NCBI RefSeq assembly: GCF_005239225.2
Contig: NC_133284.1
Coordinates: forward strand, 7,565,121-7,629,120
Direction: 5' to 3'
Source: Populus alba
Lineage: Eukaryota > Streptophyta > Magnoliopsida > Malpighiales > Salicaceae
Length of the DNA: 64,000 nucleotides
The notes below the pieces were generated by a model. That model searched no databases and had not been told where the DNA came from. It saw only the letters and a program-made list of their open reading frames with translations. This document shows positions 31,697 to 45,151 of this stretch, in pieces. Every line of letters starts with the position of its first letter. The stretch's first letter is position 1. A program made the position numbers and the translations under genes.

Positions 31697-34122
31697 ATGG
31701 CTTCCTCGTACTTACCATCAGCATATTCTGCAACTCAGAGAAGATCATCTCGAACGCCAGACAACCCAATAATTGCCGGACCCCTTAATCCGGGTCTAGC
31801 TCCGGCTCCAAATCCAAGACCCATATTGCAGTTTCTAGCTTTTGGACTGTTTATACTCCTTAGTTTGCTTCAGTTACTACCTGCCACTCATTCTCGAGAC
31901 CCATTTGACCCTTCCAGAAATTGGGTTCCTCTCCATTCTAATCCTTCTTCTCCAGTTAAGTTCATTCTATGCACTTTTTTTGTTCAAGCTCGAAACTTTA
32001 TGGTGTTTTTGTAGTCAAGATTAATGTTGTATTGTATACACTCGTGGCTAATAGTTCTGTTTTTATGGTTATAGTTAAGAGAGTTGGGTGCAAGAAATGG
32101 CGATGGAGGTGGAGATGATGGAATGGTGCATGTTGTGTCATGGATGGATTGTTTAGACCTTAGAGTTCTTGCAGTACTGGCAAATTCAACTCTGTCTAGC
32201 TCAAGGTTTGTTTGAACCCATCCTTGTATAGTTTTGTTGAAAAAAGGATCAAAGCTAGCTACTTGGTTTCAAATCTTCAGCATTAGATGATAGATCCTTC
32301 TGCATGTTTATTTTTTGTACCTGTAATTTAAATTGGATATTGTGTATTAGAGTTATTGTTTTGTCTTTTCATTGGTTTATTCAATTGCTTGTTATTCTTT
32401 GTTGTTGGAGTTTGGATTTGTTGTAGAAAGCTTGTTCTATTTTGTTAAACTTTTTTCTCATTTCTCATTTCTTGTTGTTGATGACCAGCTGTCCAGAACT
32501 GGTTTCTTTTCATTTTTTTATCCCTGGAGGGGATGAAGACAAAGTGCCTTTCTATAAGTTGAAGGTCTTGTTTCCACATTCAAAACTTGAAATTCACGGG
32601 TAACTCTATTACTATTATGTTTTCATATTAAATAATACTTTTGGGGAGCACGTAATCTGTTTGTTTATATTGATGTTGTTATGAAATAATGTAGGCAGGA
32701 AGAGGTTAAAGAAATTGTGAGGATTGCCTTTTCTGATGAACAATATGCTGAACCCAATTACGAGGAAATAGTACCGTTTATCATACCAACTGTGCACCAG
32801 TTCTTGAGCAAATTCATATACGTTTCAGCGAATGTAATTATGAAGGTTAGTTCTCTATGTTTAACAATCGCCTTTCTTTTTCTGTATTGCTGGTGTTTAT
32901 AGTAGTTTTTTCCTGTTTTGTTTATCTTTGGATGAAATGGGGAATTCTTTTGAAATTAGCAATAAGCAAAAATGAAGCTGTAGAAAAAACTGAACTTGTT
33001 TTAATACTATCTTAGGCAAGTGGCATCAAAGTATATACTTTTCTCGGTCATAGGATAATTCATGATATCTATATGTGGCAAAAGACCATTTCTCCAGTCG
33101 ATGTTTCTCCCGAAAGAGCAGTGTCATCAAGTTCCTTTACTTGTATTGCAGGCTAGAGTTGAAGAACTCATTGGAGTTGACTTGAACAATTATGCTATAG
33201 CAAGTGCCGAAGACTGCTCTCAGAGATTAAAAACTTATGTGAATTCAGATGTGTTGGATGCTATTCAGAGATCAGGTTCAAAGCCTTGGGTATCAGAGAC
33301 ACCTTATGCAAAGGATACTTGTTTGCCAGACTTAAGTGTGCTTGTGATTAATGCGAGGAAATTAGACAAAGATATTGTTGAGACCGTCTTATGGTGGAGC
33401 AAAGTTTTGAATTTGAGAGAAAGGTTTCATATTCTCCTCTATTTCTGATTTTCTTTTCTTCAATTAGGAATCCGACATGGTACCAGTTGACAATTGTCTG
33501 TTTATAAGACTAGTGACTCGGAATATAATTCTATGGGCTTGATTTTTGGAGCAGTGTGTTTTAACAGCAGGAAATTGAATGTTCATTGATTTGTTATTAT
33601 TTCATCATTTTGCCTAGTGTTTGGGGTAGAACAATAGCAATACAAAAGTAATTCAGGATTAGCTTTAACATTCTATGGAGTGTTGATGCACCCTTAAGTT
33701 TCAATTTTGAAAGCAGCATGGCCATTTAGGCAGGACCAAAATGCTGTAGTTTTTTCGCTCTTTGTTATCACCTGGCCTCATACTGTTTCATTAGATTCTG
33801 ATTGCTGGAGAACATATATTTTCTTATGGAATAGCTCATCTCTTTCCACTTGTCTTTTTTCCTGTCTTGTGTTATTTGCAGGATTGATCAGAAAAATCTA
33901 GCAGTTGCGTTAGCACTTTACAACAGATATCTCAAGCTTTCTTCTTCTTGGTTGGTCAAGGATATCACATCATCTGAAGTTAACAACAGCATGATTATCT
34001 ACTACGATGGGCCCAAGACTAGTTGCATTGAATCCATCAGTGGTGCTGCCTCGAAATACAGTGATGGCAATGTCTGGACTCGGTACCTTCCTTCAATCTC
34101 AGATCGAATCTTGGGCAGCTAA
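31697..34122 (+). CDS. Membrane-anchored glycosyltransferase-like protein (distant GT8/GATL type)
   Basis: Six exons (31697-31954, 32075-32205, 32489-32599, 32695-32845, 33152-33423, 33882-34122) join in frame to 387 aa with GT-AG introns. Residues 43-61 form one hydrophobic segment after a short Pro/Arg-rich tail, the type II layout of Golgi glycosyltransferases. The rest follows the GT8 plan by resemblance: VLAVLANSTLSSSSCPELVS with FHFFIPGG, then a region where GT8 enzymes have YLDSDxxV but this protein reads IYVSANVIMK (residues 208-217). Then come PDLSVLVINARKLDK and a late YYDG where GT8 has H(F/Y)NG. The metal-binding DxD is thus replaced by SAN, so catalysis is doubtful. The start at 31697 was preferred; an in-frame ATG at 31625 would add 24 residues. 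Family assignment is inferred. Confidence 0.68.
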
Positions 34123-35782
34123 AATAGTACCTATACAACAATGCAGGGCATGGGATGAAATTTGCTGGTGATGTATTATAAGGCACTTGATATTGCAAGT
34201 CAAATTAAACATGAAAATGCATATTTTTTTTTGGTAATTTGAACATTTACTTATATTTTTTCTTTGCTCTGATGTAATTGATAAATATCCAATATGAATG
34301 GAAATGTTCTCTGCAGTAAAACCATTCTTTTGATTTAGAGGTCAGCCATTTTGTGAAGGAGATTGGTTACAAGCTTCTCTTGAGGATCATATGAGCATAT
34401 TAGAAGCATAAAGTTCATAGACTTTGGTTCTTATCGACTAGTATCAACTTCTGACATAAAGCAGTTGAAGATCATTTGAGATTAAAGATACTGTTAGTAG
34501 CACAGCATTGGTAGGTCTGAAGTTTCTGAAAAAAAAACATGCACTTTTGATGGGATGAAATTCTTGTGTGTAGCTGTATCATTGTGCTCCTAGATAGTAT
34601 AATGCTTGGTTCACTAGAGAAAACTATTGTGTCTGGCGGTAGGCACCTGGTTGTTGTGTAATTACGTTGGATGATGCTTGAAGCATATGGAGTTTCCTTG
34701 AGATCAAACAAAAAAAATTAGGACAAAAAAAGGGACGGTTCAAGATACTCGTGCTGAACATTGTATATCCAGGAAAGGGAGCATAGAAGCCAAGTTTATT
34801 CTATTCTCTAATCTTAGTCCGAATGGAATCCATTTCGTAGCCGGCAAGTGTAGCCGGCTATCAAATTATATTCTAATTGCATTAAAAACCCCATCTGTTC
34901 TACTGATTTTCTTAATTCTGCATCAGATTCTTCTACATCTTCTGGTTGATGTTCACGTATCATATTGTAATCAGAGCCCAAACAATAGTGGCAGTACATG
35001 CTATTTGTGTCATTCTTCTACCTCCGGCGCCGTTGACTACAATGTTAAAGTTTTGTTTAATAATGCAGCAACCATGAAAAGTGGGGATTTATGAATTTTT
35101 TAGTAGGTGATGGATGATAAGATGAACATAGACATGTGTACGTTAATTTAATATCTCAGATTCGAAGGAAAGTTTACAAGATTTGTCTCGCAGATCTAGA
35201 GGCAGTGCAGAGTGATATTAAATTAACTAGCATATCATTTCTGATAAAGAGACTAGCTTAAATTTGCAGTAACCATGTGTTTTTCTTGGTATTTTCACCT
35301 AGTGTTGATCCATTTTGGAAATTTCGAAGGTGTGCATAAAGAAGTTGGCATTTGTTATGTTCAGATGAGAGAGTTCTGAAGCATGTGTGAGTTTCACCCA
35401 GTCAAAGGCCTGCATGCTCCAAGAAAGTACAAATATAGCATTGTTTTTTTCTTTCTGAGAAAAGATTAGTGATGGTGAAAGGTTGAGAATTGAGAAAATG
35501 AAGAATCTCAATAAACAAAGAAAGGAATTATTTTAAAAGGTTGACCTTTCCAAAATGATGGGGGCTGTTTTTGGCACCCACTGTTTTATGTTGAGTTCTA
35601 TCCGAGGTAGATGAAGACAAACTACACTCACTCAGCTATTAAAATCATCAGGGTTCGTCTTGAAAATTCTGGTTTTGGTGAAATGATAGAGCAAGTTACG
35701 ATTTCTTATCGTTGAAGGTTTTTTTTTTTTCCTTGTTTTTCAATATCATACTGAATTAACAGAAATTTGTGTGGTGAGAACG
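34123..35782 (+). other. Intergenic region between the GT8-like and flippase genes
   Basis: The first ~200 bp are likely 3'UTR. A minus-strand open frame at 34814-34999 has no recognisable domain. The last ~100 bp are the leader of the flippase gene with a T11 run at 35719-35729. Confidence 0.5.
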
Positions 35783-38700
35783 ATGCACGGATCATCTAGG
35801 AGAACAAAGGGGAAGATAAGATGGAGCAAACTGTATTCATTTTCGTGCTTTCGACCACACACATCCGATCCTGATTCTGCTCAGGAGCTCATCGGACAGC
35901 CAGGATTTTCTCGGGTGGTTTTCTGCAATGAACCTCAAGTGCACAAGAGAAAACCTTACAAGTACACAAACAACTCGGTATCCACAAAAAAGTACACTGC
36001 TGTCACTTTTCTACCCAAAGCACTTTTCGAGCAGTTCCGCAGAGTTGCCAATTTGTATTTTCTTTTGACAGCAGCGTTGTCCATCACTTCTTTGGCTCCT
36101 GTTAAACCTGTAAGTTTGATTGCTCCGTTGGTATTTGTGGTGGGGATCAGCATGCTCAAAGAGGCTGTTGAGGATTGGTATAGGTTTTTGCAGGTAACTT
36201 CTTGCAAAACATAACATGAATTCTGATTTTTCTCCTCATATCATTTGAAAACTTTTACCACCCATTAATTATTAATTATTCACTTTATTTTCCATCATCT
36301 TTACATATCAGAATTTGATTATATTTTTACTTTAAAGTGAAATTTAGATGGATTTTCTTGCTATGGTTATGTTACCATTAATTCTGTGCAGGACTTGAAT
36401 GTGAACACTCGAACAGTGAAGGCTCATGCAGGAAATGGCTTATTTGTGGATAAATTATGGAGAGAGATTTCTGTAGGAGATGTTGTTAAGGTTAACAAGG
36501 ATGAATACTTTTCGAGCGATCTTCTCTTGCTATCGTCCAGCTATGAAGATGGTGTTTGTTATGTGGAGACTATGAACCTTGATGGAGAAACGAATCTGAA
36601 AATCAAGAGATGTTTAGAGGTCACACTTGATTTGAATGAGGATGCAAAATTCAGTGAATTCAAAGCCACCACCCGTTGCGAGGATCCCAATCCAAGCCTT
36701 TACACCTTTGTGGGGAATTTAGAGTTTGAGAATAAAGTATACCCCTTGAGCCCTTCTCAAATACTTTTAAGAGATTCAAAGCTTCGAAACACTGATTATG
36801 TTTATGGAGCAGTGATCTTTAGCGGGCATGATACGAAAGTAGTAAGGAATTCCACCATGTCACCATCTAAACGAAGCAGGCTTGAGAAAAAGATGGATAA
36901 AGTCATCTACCTTCTTTTCTCTATGCTTCTTCTGATCTCACTAATAACTTCCATCGGGTCTGCTGTGGTCATAAAATCTGATATGAGTCAATGGTGGTAC
37001 CTTAGTTTGGAAGATTCTGATCCACTCTTCGATCCATCAAATCCTTTAAAATCAGGTTTTCTTCAGTTCATAAGGGCTCTAATATTGTATGGTTACTTGA
37101 TTCCCATTTCTCTGTATGTCTCCATTGAAATTGTCAAGGTTCTACAAGCTAAGTTCATTGACAAGGATAAAAAAATGTATGATGAGGCAACCTGTAAGTC
37201 TGTCCAGGCTCGAACTTCAAATTTGAATGAAGAACTTGGTCAAGTAGAAATCATTCTGTCAGATAAAACAGGAACTTTGACTTGTAATCAGATGGAGTTC
37301 AGGAAATGCTCGATTGCTGGAATTTCGTATGGGGGTAACATAAATGAAGTTGATATTGCTGCTTCAAAGCGAATGAATACTGGCATTGATGCATATCGAT
37401 CTAGTATCGACCAATCTGATACAACAAGTCAGAGCCTTGAAATGTCTGAGTTTTCCGTGGCTGATATTATCACTCAACAGGCTATTCTTAGGGGTCAAGA
37501 AAATGCAGATAATTTGAATGCTAGAAACTCAAGACTCTCTGATGTGAGGAAAGAATCAGTTATCAAGGTCATCAAGGGTTTCAACTTCAGGGATGACAGG
37601 TTAATGAACAACCAGTGGATTTACAGGTCTGACTTGTTTGATATGACAATGTTCTTCAGAGTCATGGCTCTATGTCACACAGGTATACCCGTTGAAGATG
37701 GCCAAACTGATAAGCTTAAATATGAAGCAGAGTCCCCAGAAGAAGTTGCTTTTTTGATTGCTTCACAAGAATTTGGATTCCAATTTTTCCAGCGGACACA
37801 ATCCCTAATGACCCTCAAAGAGCATGATCCTTCCTCCGGGAAGCAGGTGAAGAGGTATGCCCACCCCCAAACACCCCCCCTTAGTCAAAAAGCGTTATGC
37901 TAACGTCGTGGTTTATGTTCAGGGAGTACAAGCTGTTGAATTTGTTGGAGTTCAGTAGTTCTCGTAAAAGAATGTCTGTAATAGTAAGAGATGAAGATGG
38001 TAAAATCTATCTTCTCTGCAAAGGGGCAGATAGGTAAGTCGCCCACTCACTCATTCCAATATTTGAATCCAGGTCTGTACAACAGTGAATGAATTCCACT
38101 TCAGTCATTCTGTTCTCATTTTTCAACATTTTTTTTTCCAGCATCATCTTCGATAGGCTTGCAGATAATGGTGGGGCATACCAAGAAGCAACGACCTCAC
38201 ACCTTTCAAATTATGCAGAAGATGGATTTCGGACTCTAGCATTTGCTTACCGAGTACTTGAGCTGGCTGAGTACGAACAGTGGAACTCAATATTTATGCA
38301 GGCAAAGACTACAGTAGGTCCTGAAAGAGAAGAATTACTGGAGCATGCAACTGAAATGATAGAAAAAGAACTAATTTTATTAGGAGTTGCTGCTGTTGAA
38401 GACAAGTTACAGAAAGGGGTTAGCCTCTCTCTTTCTGAGCGAGTACATGCATGTTTGGGATTGAAAGTAGAGAGTCTGTTTTATGGAACTGAGGCATCTT
38501 TCTTGACTTATGGCATCAGGTTATAGAATGCATAGATAAACTTGCTCAAGCAGGGATGAAAATATGGCTGCTCACTGGTGACAAGAAGGAAACTGCAATA
38601 AACATCGGGTAAGGTTTGTGATTTGTGAACTTTTCTTGAAAGATACAAGCCCAATAGGAAAAGAAAAGAAATGTGGACTGCCTTACTAAAGCGCTTTTTT

Positions 38701-40876
38701 TTCTTCCTGTTTTCTCTTCTGTTCTGCAGATTTTCTTGCAGCTTGCTTCGGCAGGACATGAAACAGTTCCATGTATGTTTGAGCAAAGAAACCGAGTCCA
38801 AAAACCAACTGAAGGTGACAATTTCAAAGAGTGACGTCATTAGTGCACCATCTGAAAACTGATGAGTTAGTGGAAAAGATAACAGAATGGTTACGCAAAC
38901 CCCAAATACACTTAATGATGGATTGTTGTTTTCTTACTGTGAATTTGATTGGTAATTACAGATTTTCTTAGCTAGTAATAGATTGCATTCTCCTATTTTT
39001 TCAGGCTATGAAAGAGGAGATTTTGCACCAGATTGAAAGTTCATACCAAGTGATGTGCCAAGAAAGCAAAAAATATTCACCCTTTTCTTTGGTAGTGGAT
39101 GGAAGAGCTCTTGAAATTGCTTTGAAATCTGATGTGAGGGACCAGTTCTTGCAGTTGGCTGTTAATTGTGCTTCTGTTATATGCTGCCGAGTATCTCCAA
39201 AAGAGAAAGCTTTGGTAGGTTTTGCATCTTTTGCATACACTGATCACTGATGTATGTGGAATTGACACAGTTCGGATGCACTACAAACAAGATTTGACTC
39301 AAGTCCACTTTGTTTCTAGTTTTATTTTTTCTTTTTACTGAACAAGTTCTATTAATTGTTCCTCCAACTGGTTCGAATAAGAAATCCTTCAGATTTCTTA
39401 AACATCTTTCGATGAACTTCAATGACGTGCATCTTCGAAATATTAGTTGCTCACAGACATTGGCATATCCAGATTACTCGATTGGTGAAGGAGTATACTG
39501 GTAAGACAACCTTGGCAATTGGGGATGGAGCAAATGATGTTGGCATGATTCAAGAAGCTGATATTGGAGTTGGAATCAGTGGAATGGAAGGGATGCAAGT
39601 AAGCCTCGCACTTCATTGCAGGAAAACCTTTCTCGCATCCTCTTTTGTCATTTTAAGCCCAATATTAAGTTTCATATCTCCGTTATTGATTGCAGGCAGT
39701 CATGGCTAGTGACTTCTCATTGCCTCAGTTCCGATTTCTGGAGAGATTACTGATAATCCATGGGCATTGGTGTTACAAGAGAATCTCTAAGATGGTGAGT
39801 TTCCATTTCTACCATATGTTAATCTACTATCTACATGTTAAGGCTGCATCTCTTCCTTGGGACTCAAATTTCCATCCTCCTGCTACAGGTTCTATACTTT
39901 GTATACAAGAACATTGCTTTCGGCCTCACCCTATTCTACTACGAAATATTCACAAATTTCTCTGGAGATTCCTTATATGATGATTGGTATATGGTAATGT
40001 TCAATGTCCTTTTGACATCATTGCCAGTTATATCACTTGGAGTCTTTGAGCAGGACGTTTCGTCAGATGTATGCCTCCAGGTAATGCTCAAGCAAGAGAA
40101 CCTGCATTTCCCTATAAACAAGAGGGAAGGAAGACTTCTAATGCATTTACATTTTCTGTCAAATGAAACAGTTTCCATCCCTTTACAGACAAGGGCAGAG
40201 GAACATCATTTTTTCTTGGAGCCGCATTGTTGGTTGGATACTGAATGGCACAGTTGCTGCCTCAGTCGTCTTCCTTGCAAACATATACATATTCTCTCCA
40301 GATGCATTCAGACAAGAAGGAAATGTAGCAGACATCACACATTTTGGTGTCATTATGTACACATGTATAATATGGACTGTCAACTGCCAAATTGCTCTCA
40401 TCATCACTCACTTCACTTGGATCCAACATCTTTTCATCTGGGGCAGCATCCTGTTATGGTACATTTTCGCCATCGCATTCGGCGCGCTCCCTCCCGACTA
40501 CTCTCAACGAGGATTCAACATCATCACAGAATCGATCGGATCAGCACCTAAGTACTGGATTGCTACATTTCTTGTTATAGTTGTTGCATTGCTTCCATAC
40601 TTCACACACATTGCCTTTCAAAGACTGCTATATCCGATGGACGATCACATAATCCAAGAAATGAAACACTGCAAGAAAGATGTTACAGAAAATCAGATGT
40701 GGCTGCGAGAACAACGAAACTCGCAGAGGAGCACTCAGGTTGGATTTACAGCAAGAGTCGATGCAAGAATTCGGTCATTCAAAGAAGGGTTGAGCCTGAA
40801 GAGGATATCAATCTATAAGTCTGTGACAAACACTCCTTTCTATAAATCATGGACAAGCAGTCCATTATTTTCTTAA
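35783..40876 (+). CDS. P4-type ATPase, phospholipid flippase (ALA4-7 group)
   Basis: Eleven exons join without a frame break into 1255 aa, the usual ALA length: 35783-36193, 36392-37854, 37923-38033, 38142-38418, 38520-38608, 38730-38814, 39005-39214, 39473-39598, 39696-39794, 39889-40080, 40172-40876. The enzyme uses ATP to move phospholipids from the outer to the cytosolic leaflet, normally with an ALIS/CDC50 beta-subunit. Visible motifs: actuator DGET (201-204), P4 signature PISL in TM4 (375-378), phosphorylation motif DKTGTLT with Asp428, hinge GDGANDVG (899-906), and [14 protein letters not shown] after TM6. The C-terminal membrane block ends with an Arg-rich [11 protein letters not shown] tail seen in ALA4-7. 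All key residues are present, so it should be active. Plasma-membrane or endosomal location is inferred from the group. Confidence 0.94.
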
Positions 40877-42919
40877 GTTGGCTGAAGAATGTTTTCTTTT
40901 TGTTCTTCTTTTAAAAAAATTTATAATTCATGCATAGATTTACCTTGTAAGCTAGGTTCACACCTCTCGATACCTCAATGACAAATTGACGTTAGTATAT
41001 CCGTTTATTCTAAATGCTTGGATTGGGCGAACTATGTATATGGTTCTCTAAGTTTCAGATTTTGATCACATTGACCATTGTACCACAATTTTGGGTATTG
41101 CCAACCCTCAGTATTTCCAATTTGTGATCACACATGGTCCTCGTGTGCAATCATGCTAACTAGATTGCTGCCGTATACAAAACTAATAATAATATAACTA
41201 GCAAGTTGATTGCCTGCTCTACCGGAAAATAATCATAGTTTTATATTTTCAAAACCTGATCAGGCTGAGAGGTCAATTTGAAATTTTATTGACTCGAAGT
41301 TGGAACCAGACTAATTTTTTTAAAAAAAAAAAAAAAAAAGTAGTTAAAAACTTTATTGACCTGATGAGTTGACCCGGTTAAAAATCTACTTGCAATTCAT
41401 TGATTATTTTTTTTAAAACGACGTCATTTTGATTTATAAAAAAAATTGAGGTTGACCACCCGAGTGACTCAATCAAAACCCGTGATCTAGGTCTTGAGCG
41501 AAGTCGATCATCGTGTCGAGTTTAAAAAAACTACGGAAAACATTTCAATAGTGATTTAAATGTCCTCTTTATTTTTGTGTTTTTTTAAAGAATTTTTTGA
41601 AAAAAATTAAAAAATATATTTTTTTTTTTATTTCAAATTAATATATTTATTTTTGGTGTTTTCAGATCATTTTAATATACTAATTAAAAAAAAAAAAAAA
41701 AATATTATTTTAATATATTTTCAAGTGAAAAAGCAAACATTATTATACTCTTAAACACATTCTAAATCTAGCCAAGCTTTACATGTTAATATGGTAATTG
41801 TTTATTTGGTGAGAGCTGATTTAGTATTACCTAGCCAACCTGATGGGTGTAATCAGAACTCGGTCAACAAAAGCCTAGTTTGATTTTTTTTAATTTAAAA
41901 ACAACATTAATTTAATGTTTTTTATAAAATAAAATATATATTAAAACAATGATATTCTAAATTGAAAAAAAACCTAAATAAAATAAGAAGAAGAAGATTG
42001 AGTTGTTGAAGGGTGGAATAAAAACAATATTTAATTAAAAAAAGAGATACAAAAACATTAACTTAATCAACCTAGGTCAATTTATCAAACCTGTGACCTG
42101 GGTCATAAGATTTAAATAAAAAAATTTATGAATTTTAATTTTCAATCAATCCAATATTAAATGATGAAATCAAAAAAAAAAAAAATTAAATAGAAAAGGT
42201 GGTAAAAAAAAAACCCTTATTCAACTAAGGTTAACATGTTAAACTCATGATATAGGTTATAAAATAGGGATAAATTCATTAAAAGAAAATCTAAAAAAAT
42301 TATGAATATTCACTTTCAATAAATTTAATGTTAAAAATTGAAATAGAAAGAAGAAAAAAACTAAATTCGTTAGACCAATAAATATTTAATAGGAAAACAA
42401 TAATTTTAAAAATATGAAAAATAATTTTAAAAATAACATAATAGTGAAGTATTAAATTAAAAAAAAACTAATAAAAAAATATTGAGTTATTGGATAATAA
42501 AAAATATATATATATTATTTAATAAATAATGTTTTATAAAGGTGATACAATGATTTAGCAAGTATTTGTTAAATATCATTATTGTAGATCCTCCGACAAA
42601 AGAGGAACACGTGGAAGTTAAATGTAAAGGAAAAAGAAAAAAACCTCAATATAGTACCTACGCTATATATATCGATTCTTGATTGAGTCCTAAAGAAAAA
42701 GATTTTATCAATTGAATCCCTAATGTTTTAGACACTTGGGTAAAAAAAACAAAAAGAAAAGAAAAAACAAATTCTAATCTAACGGACTGCAAGTCTGTAA
42801 CCGTTTCCTGTCATCCCAGCTTATTAGGTTTTTCTCGCAACCTCAAAACACAACCGCCACCGTCATCTCCTCCACCTGCGGCTGCATACGGTGCTAAAGA
42901 TTCTCAAGCTCTCTCTCAC
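40877..42919. other. Intergenic repeats between the flippase and small-protein genes
   Basis: 3'UTR-like to about 41050. 41230-41530 resembles the TTGACCCGG-containing repeats near 26 kb. 41575-41765 is a family M fragment. 41830-42370 is a degenerate tandem repeat of ~165 bp (CAACCTAGGTCAATTTATCA, AACTAAGGTTAACATG). 42780-42919 is GC-richer and looks like the promoter/5'UTR of the next gene. Confidence 0.5.
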
Positions 42920-43320
42920 ATGGATAACAGACAAGACATTTTGGGGAATAACAGTCCCGAAGTCATACGCTGGCTCTGTAACCTATCGGCATCTGAGCTT
43001 GTAAGTTAAACATGAGTTTTCTCTTCTATTTCCTTCTTCTTCTTCTTATGATTCTTGATGAACTAAATAGTTTATTTTTTTAATTTGTGTTTGAAGGATA
43101 TGCTAATTAGGTTAAAATCACTAATTCTCCATCGCGCCAAAGTACTCGGTCATGATGAACTCGCCAAGAATTTCGATTTGCCCACGCTTCGAGCCATTGG
43201 TATCTTTTTCTGTTCCCCCCCCCCCTCTTTAATTGTCATTTAATTCTTAACGATTGTAAATAGATATGGAGTTAGAGTGAACTGTTGAAACTTTTAATTC
43301 GGAGCCTGTTCCTCGTCATA

Positions 43321-43361
<41 letters not shown>

Positions 43362-45151
43362 GCCTCTTGTGATTGTTGCATTTCAATCGTGTGTGTGATA
43401 CATGCATTGCTCGTATTTGTTTCGTATTAGGCTGTCCTTTTTTTCTCTCCTTGTTGAAATTGGATTGATTTGGTCTCCAGGATTCTTCATATTAGGGTTT
43501 GTACTCTTTTTGACTTGTTCTTAATGGTGAATGACATTGGAACTGTAGTAAAGTATTGTAAGATTAATTTGGTAGCCACATTATTATCTTATGCGGAATT
43601 TGATTTTGCAGTGATATACCAAACCCAAATATGACCTCTACTGCATGCTCTAAATCGTGGACTTGTAGTTGAGAATCCACTGAGTCTTCTAGCCCTTTAA
43701 GGATCATAGAGTGCTTGTCTCTGTAAGTTTGTGACTGCAAACATGATGTCCAGATTCCTATAAAAATTTGATCTCTCTGCTTTATTTTAGGTGTTTGATA
43801 TGATTAAGAATGAAGGGTAATTGAGCATGATAAAAAATGGTCATTGTGTGGAGCAGTGACAAATTTTTCAGGCTGCCAAGCAACTGCACAGTTCAAATCC
43901 TGAAACTGTAATTGTGGCATGCTCTTGATCATTTGTTTGAATCCTTCTTTGGCAGCTCCAACAATAAAAGATGTCCTTACATGCGGAATATTATAACAGA
44001 ATGTCTGCATCCTTTCACTTGTTGAATGTAGCTTCCTTGTAGAATTGAATTAATTCTGTGAAGTTCTCAACTCTTGTAGTGGCTAAGAAAGTCTTGTATT
44101 TTCTCTGAGCTATATCCAGGGCTCTTTTTGATGGAATATCTGAAAGGAAAGTTCAAAGATTTATCACAAGTTCAAGGCTTGACTAAGCTTGTTGTATTCC
44201 CTGAGTGTTGCAATCTATTAAAAGGTAATCCTGGGGAAGATTCCAGCATGGAAGAGCTAAAGGCTTGTATTGGTATTGATGAAAGAAAGAGACCAACCGA
44301 AAGGTATGAAGAATCTCAGAGTGCAGTTGTTAATGAATTTCTGTTAAGATAAGATATATATTTTTTATGGGTGTTTGGACCTTACTGATAATTCTAGAAT
44401 TATTGTTAATTAATTAATTTGCCTACCTTCATTGGCAAGCTTGTGATGCATAAAGAAAACAACTTATGATTTTGTGCGAGATATTATCATTCTAGATGTA
44501 GTATCTGATATTTGTTGAAGTATTGATGTTCTTTCTGTCTTTCTTGATGCCTTTTTCCCTGCCACGGCAAGAACTTGCATCCAAAACTACATCTAATGAC
44601 TGATCAGCATCTGGTTCAATTTGGTACTCTGCTCATTAGCTTAGAGACAATGCTTGAGGAGTTATTTAGTCACTGAGAGCTATTCTCGTTTTTTATTTCT
44701 GCTTTGTGAACTGATATTGGTTCCAGCTGATTTGAGGTTAAAATTAGAAGTGAAGTTTGCATTTCTTTGGCAAACTATGGTGTTTTTGCAGCCATGTTAT
44801 CGCTTCCTTTACAACCAAATTCGACATCCTTGAAAACATATCCAACCACGACCATACAAGCTATTTAGTAATTGTCACTTAATGTTTCTAGATTGCAAAA
44901 TCCATCCTGGGCAAGGATTAGTTTCCTGCTTGTTGAATATGTGAAAAGGCTTTTCTGGATACCAGTTCGAATAATTGGTGAACTGATTGATTGCTGGTTC
45001 CTTGCTGTAATTTGTTGTTATTAACTCAATGGCAGGAATAATGCTCTACTGTCTGCTCGTCATTTCTGATACATCTGCTAATCTCCCCGTTAATCCATTT
45101 GTTTGTAGACCAGGTGAAGAGGCAACCAAACAGAAGAAACAGAGATTATGA
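42920..45151 (+). CDS. Small plant protein of unknown function (136 aa)
   Basis: Four exons (42920-43000, 43097-43199, 44120-44303, 45109-45151) with GT-AG borders join in frame. The protein starts MDNRQDILGNNSPEVIRWLC. It continues with LSASEL, an alpha-helical basic stretch (DMLIRLKSLILHRAKVLG), LPTLRAIGLFLMEYLKGKFK and GLTKLVVFPECCNLLKG. It ends in a charged tail (PGEEATKQKKQRL). It has no signal peptide, no membrane segment and no motif I know. The four phase-matched junctions and helical heptad-like pattern argue for a real gene. A transcript ending by reading into intron 3 would stop shortly after exon 3, so splice variants are likely. I do not assign a function. Confidence 0.68.
43319..43362. 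repeat. (AT)n microsatellite in intron 2 of the small-protein gene
   Basis: About 44 bp of alternating TA with one CA interruption. Confidence 0.85.

Noticed and set aside
34814..34999. Minus-strand 61-codon frame with charged residues
   Set aside because: It reads like protein by composition but matches no family I know and has no exon partners; kept out of the gene list.
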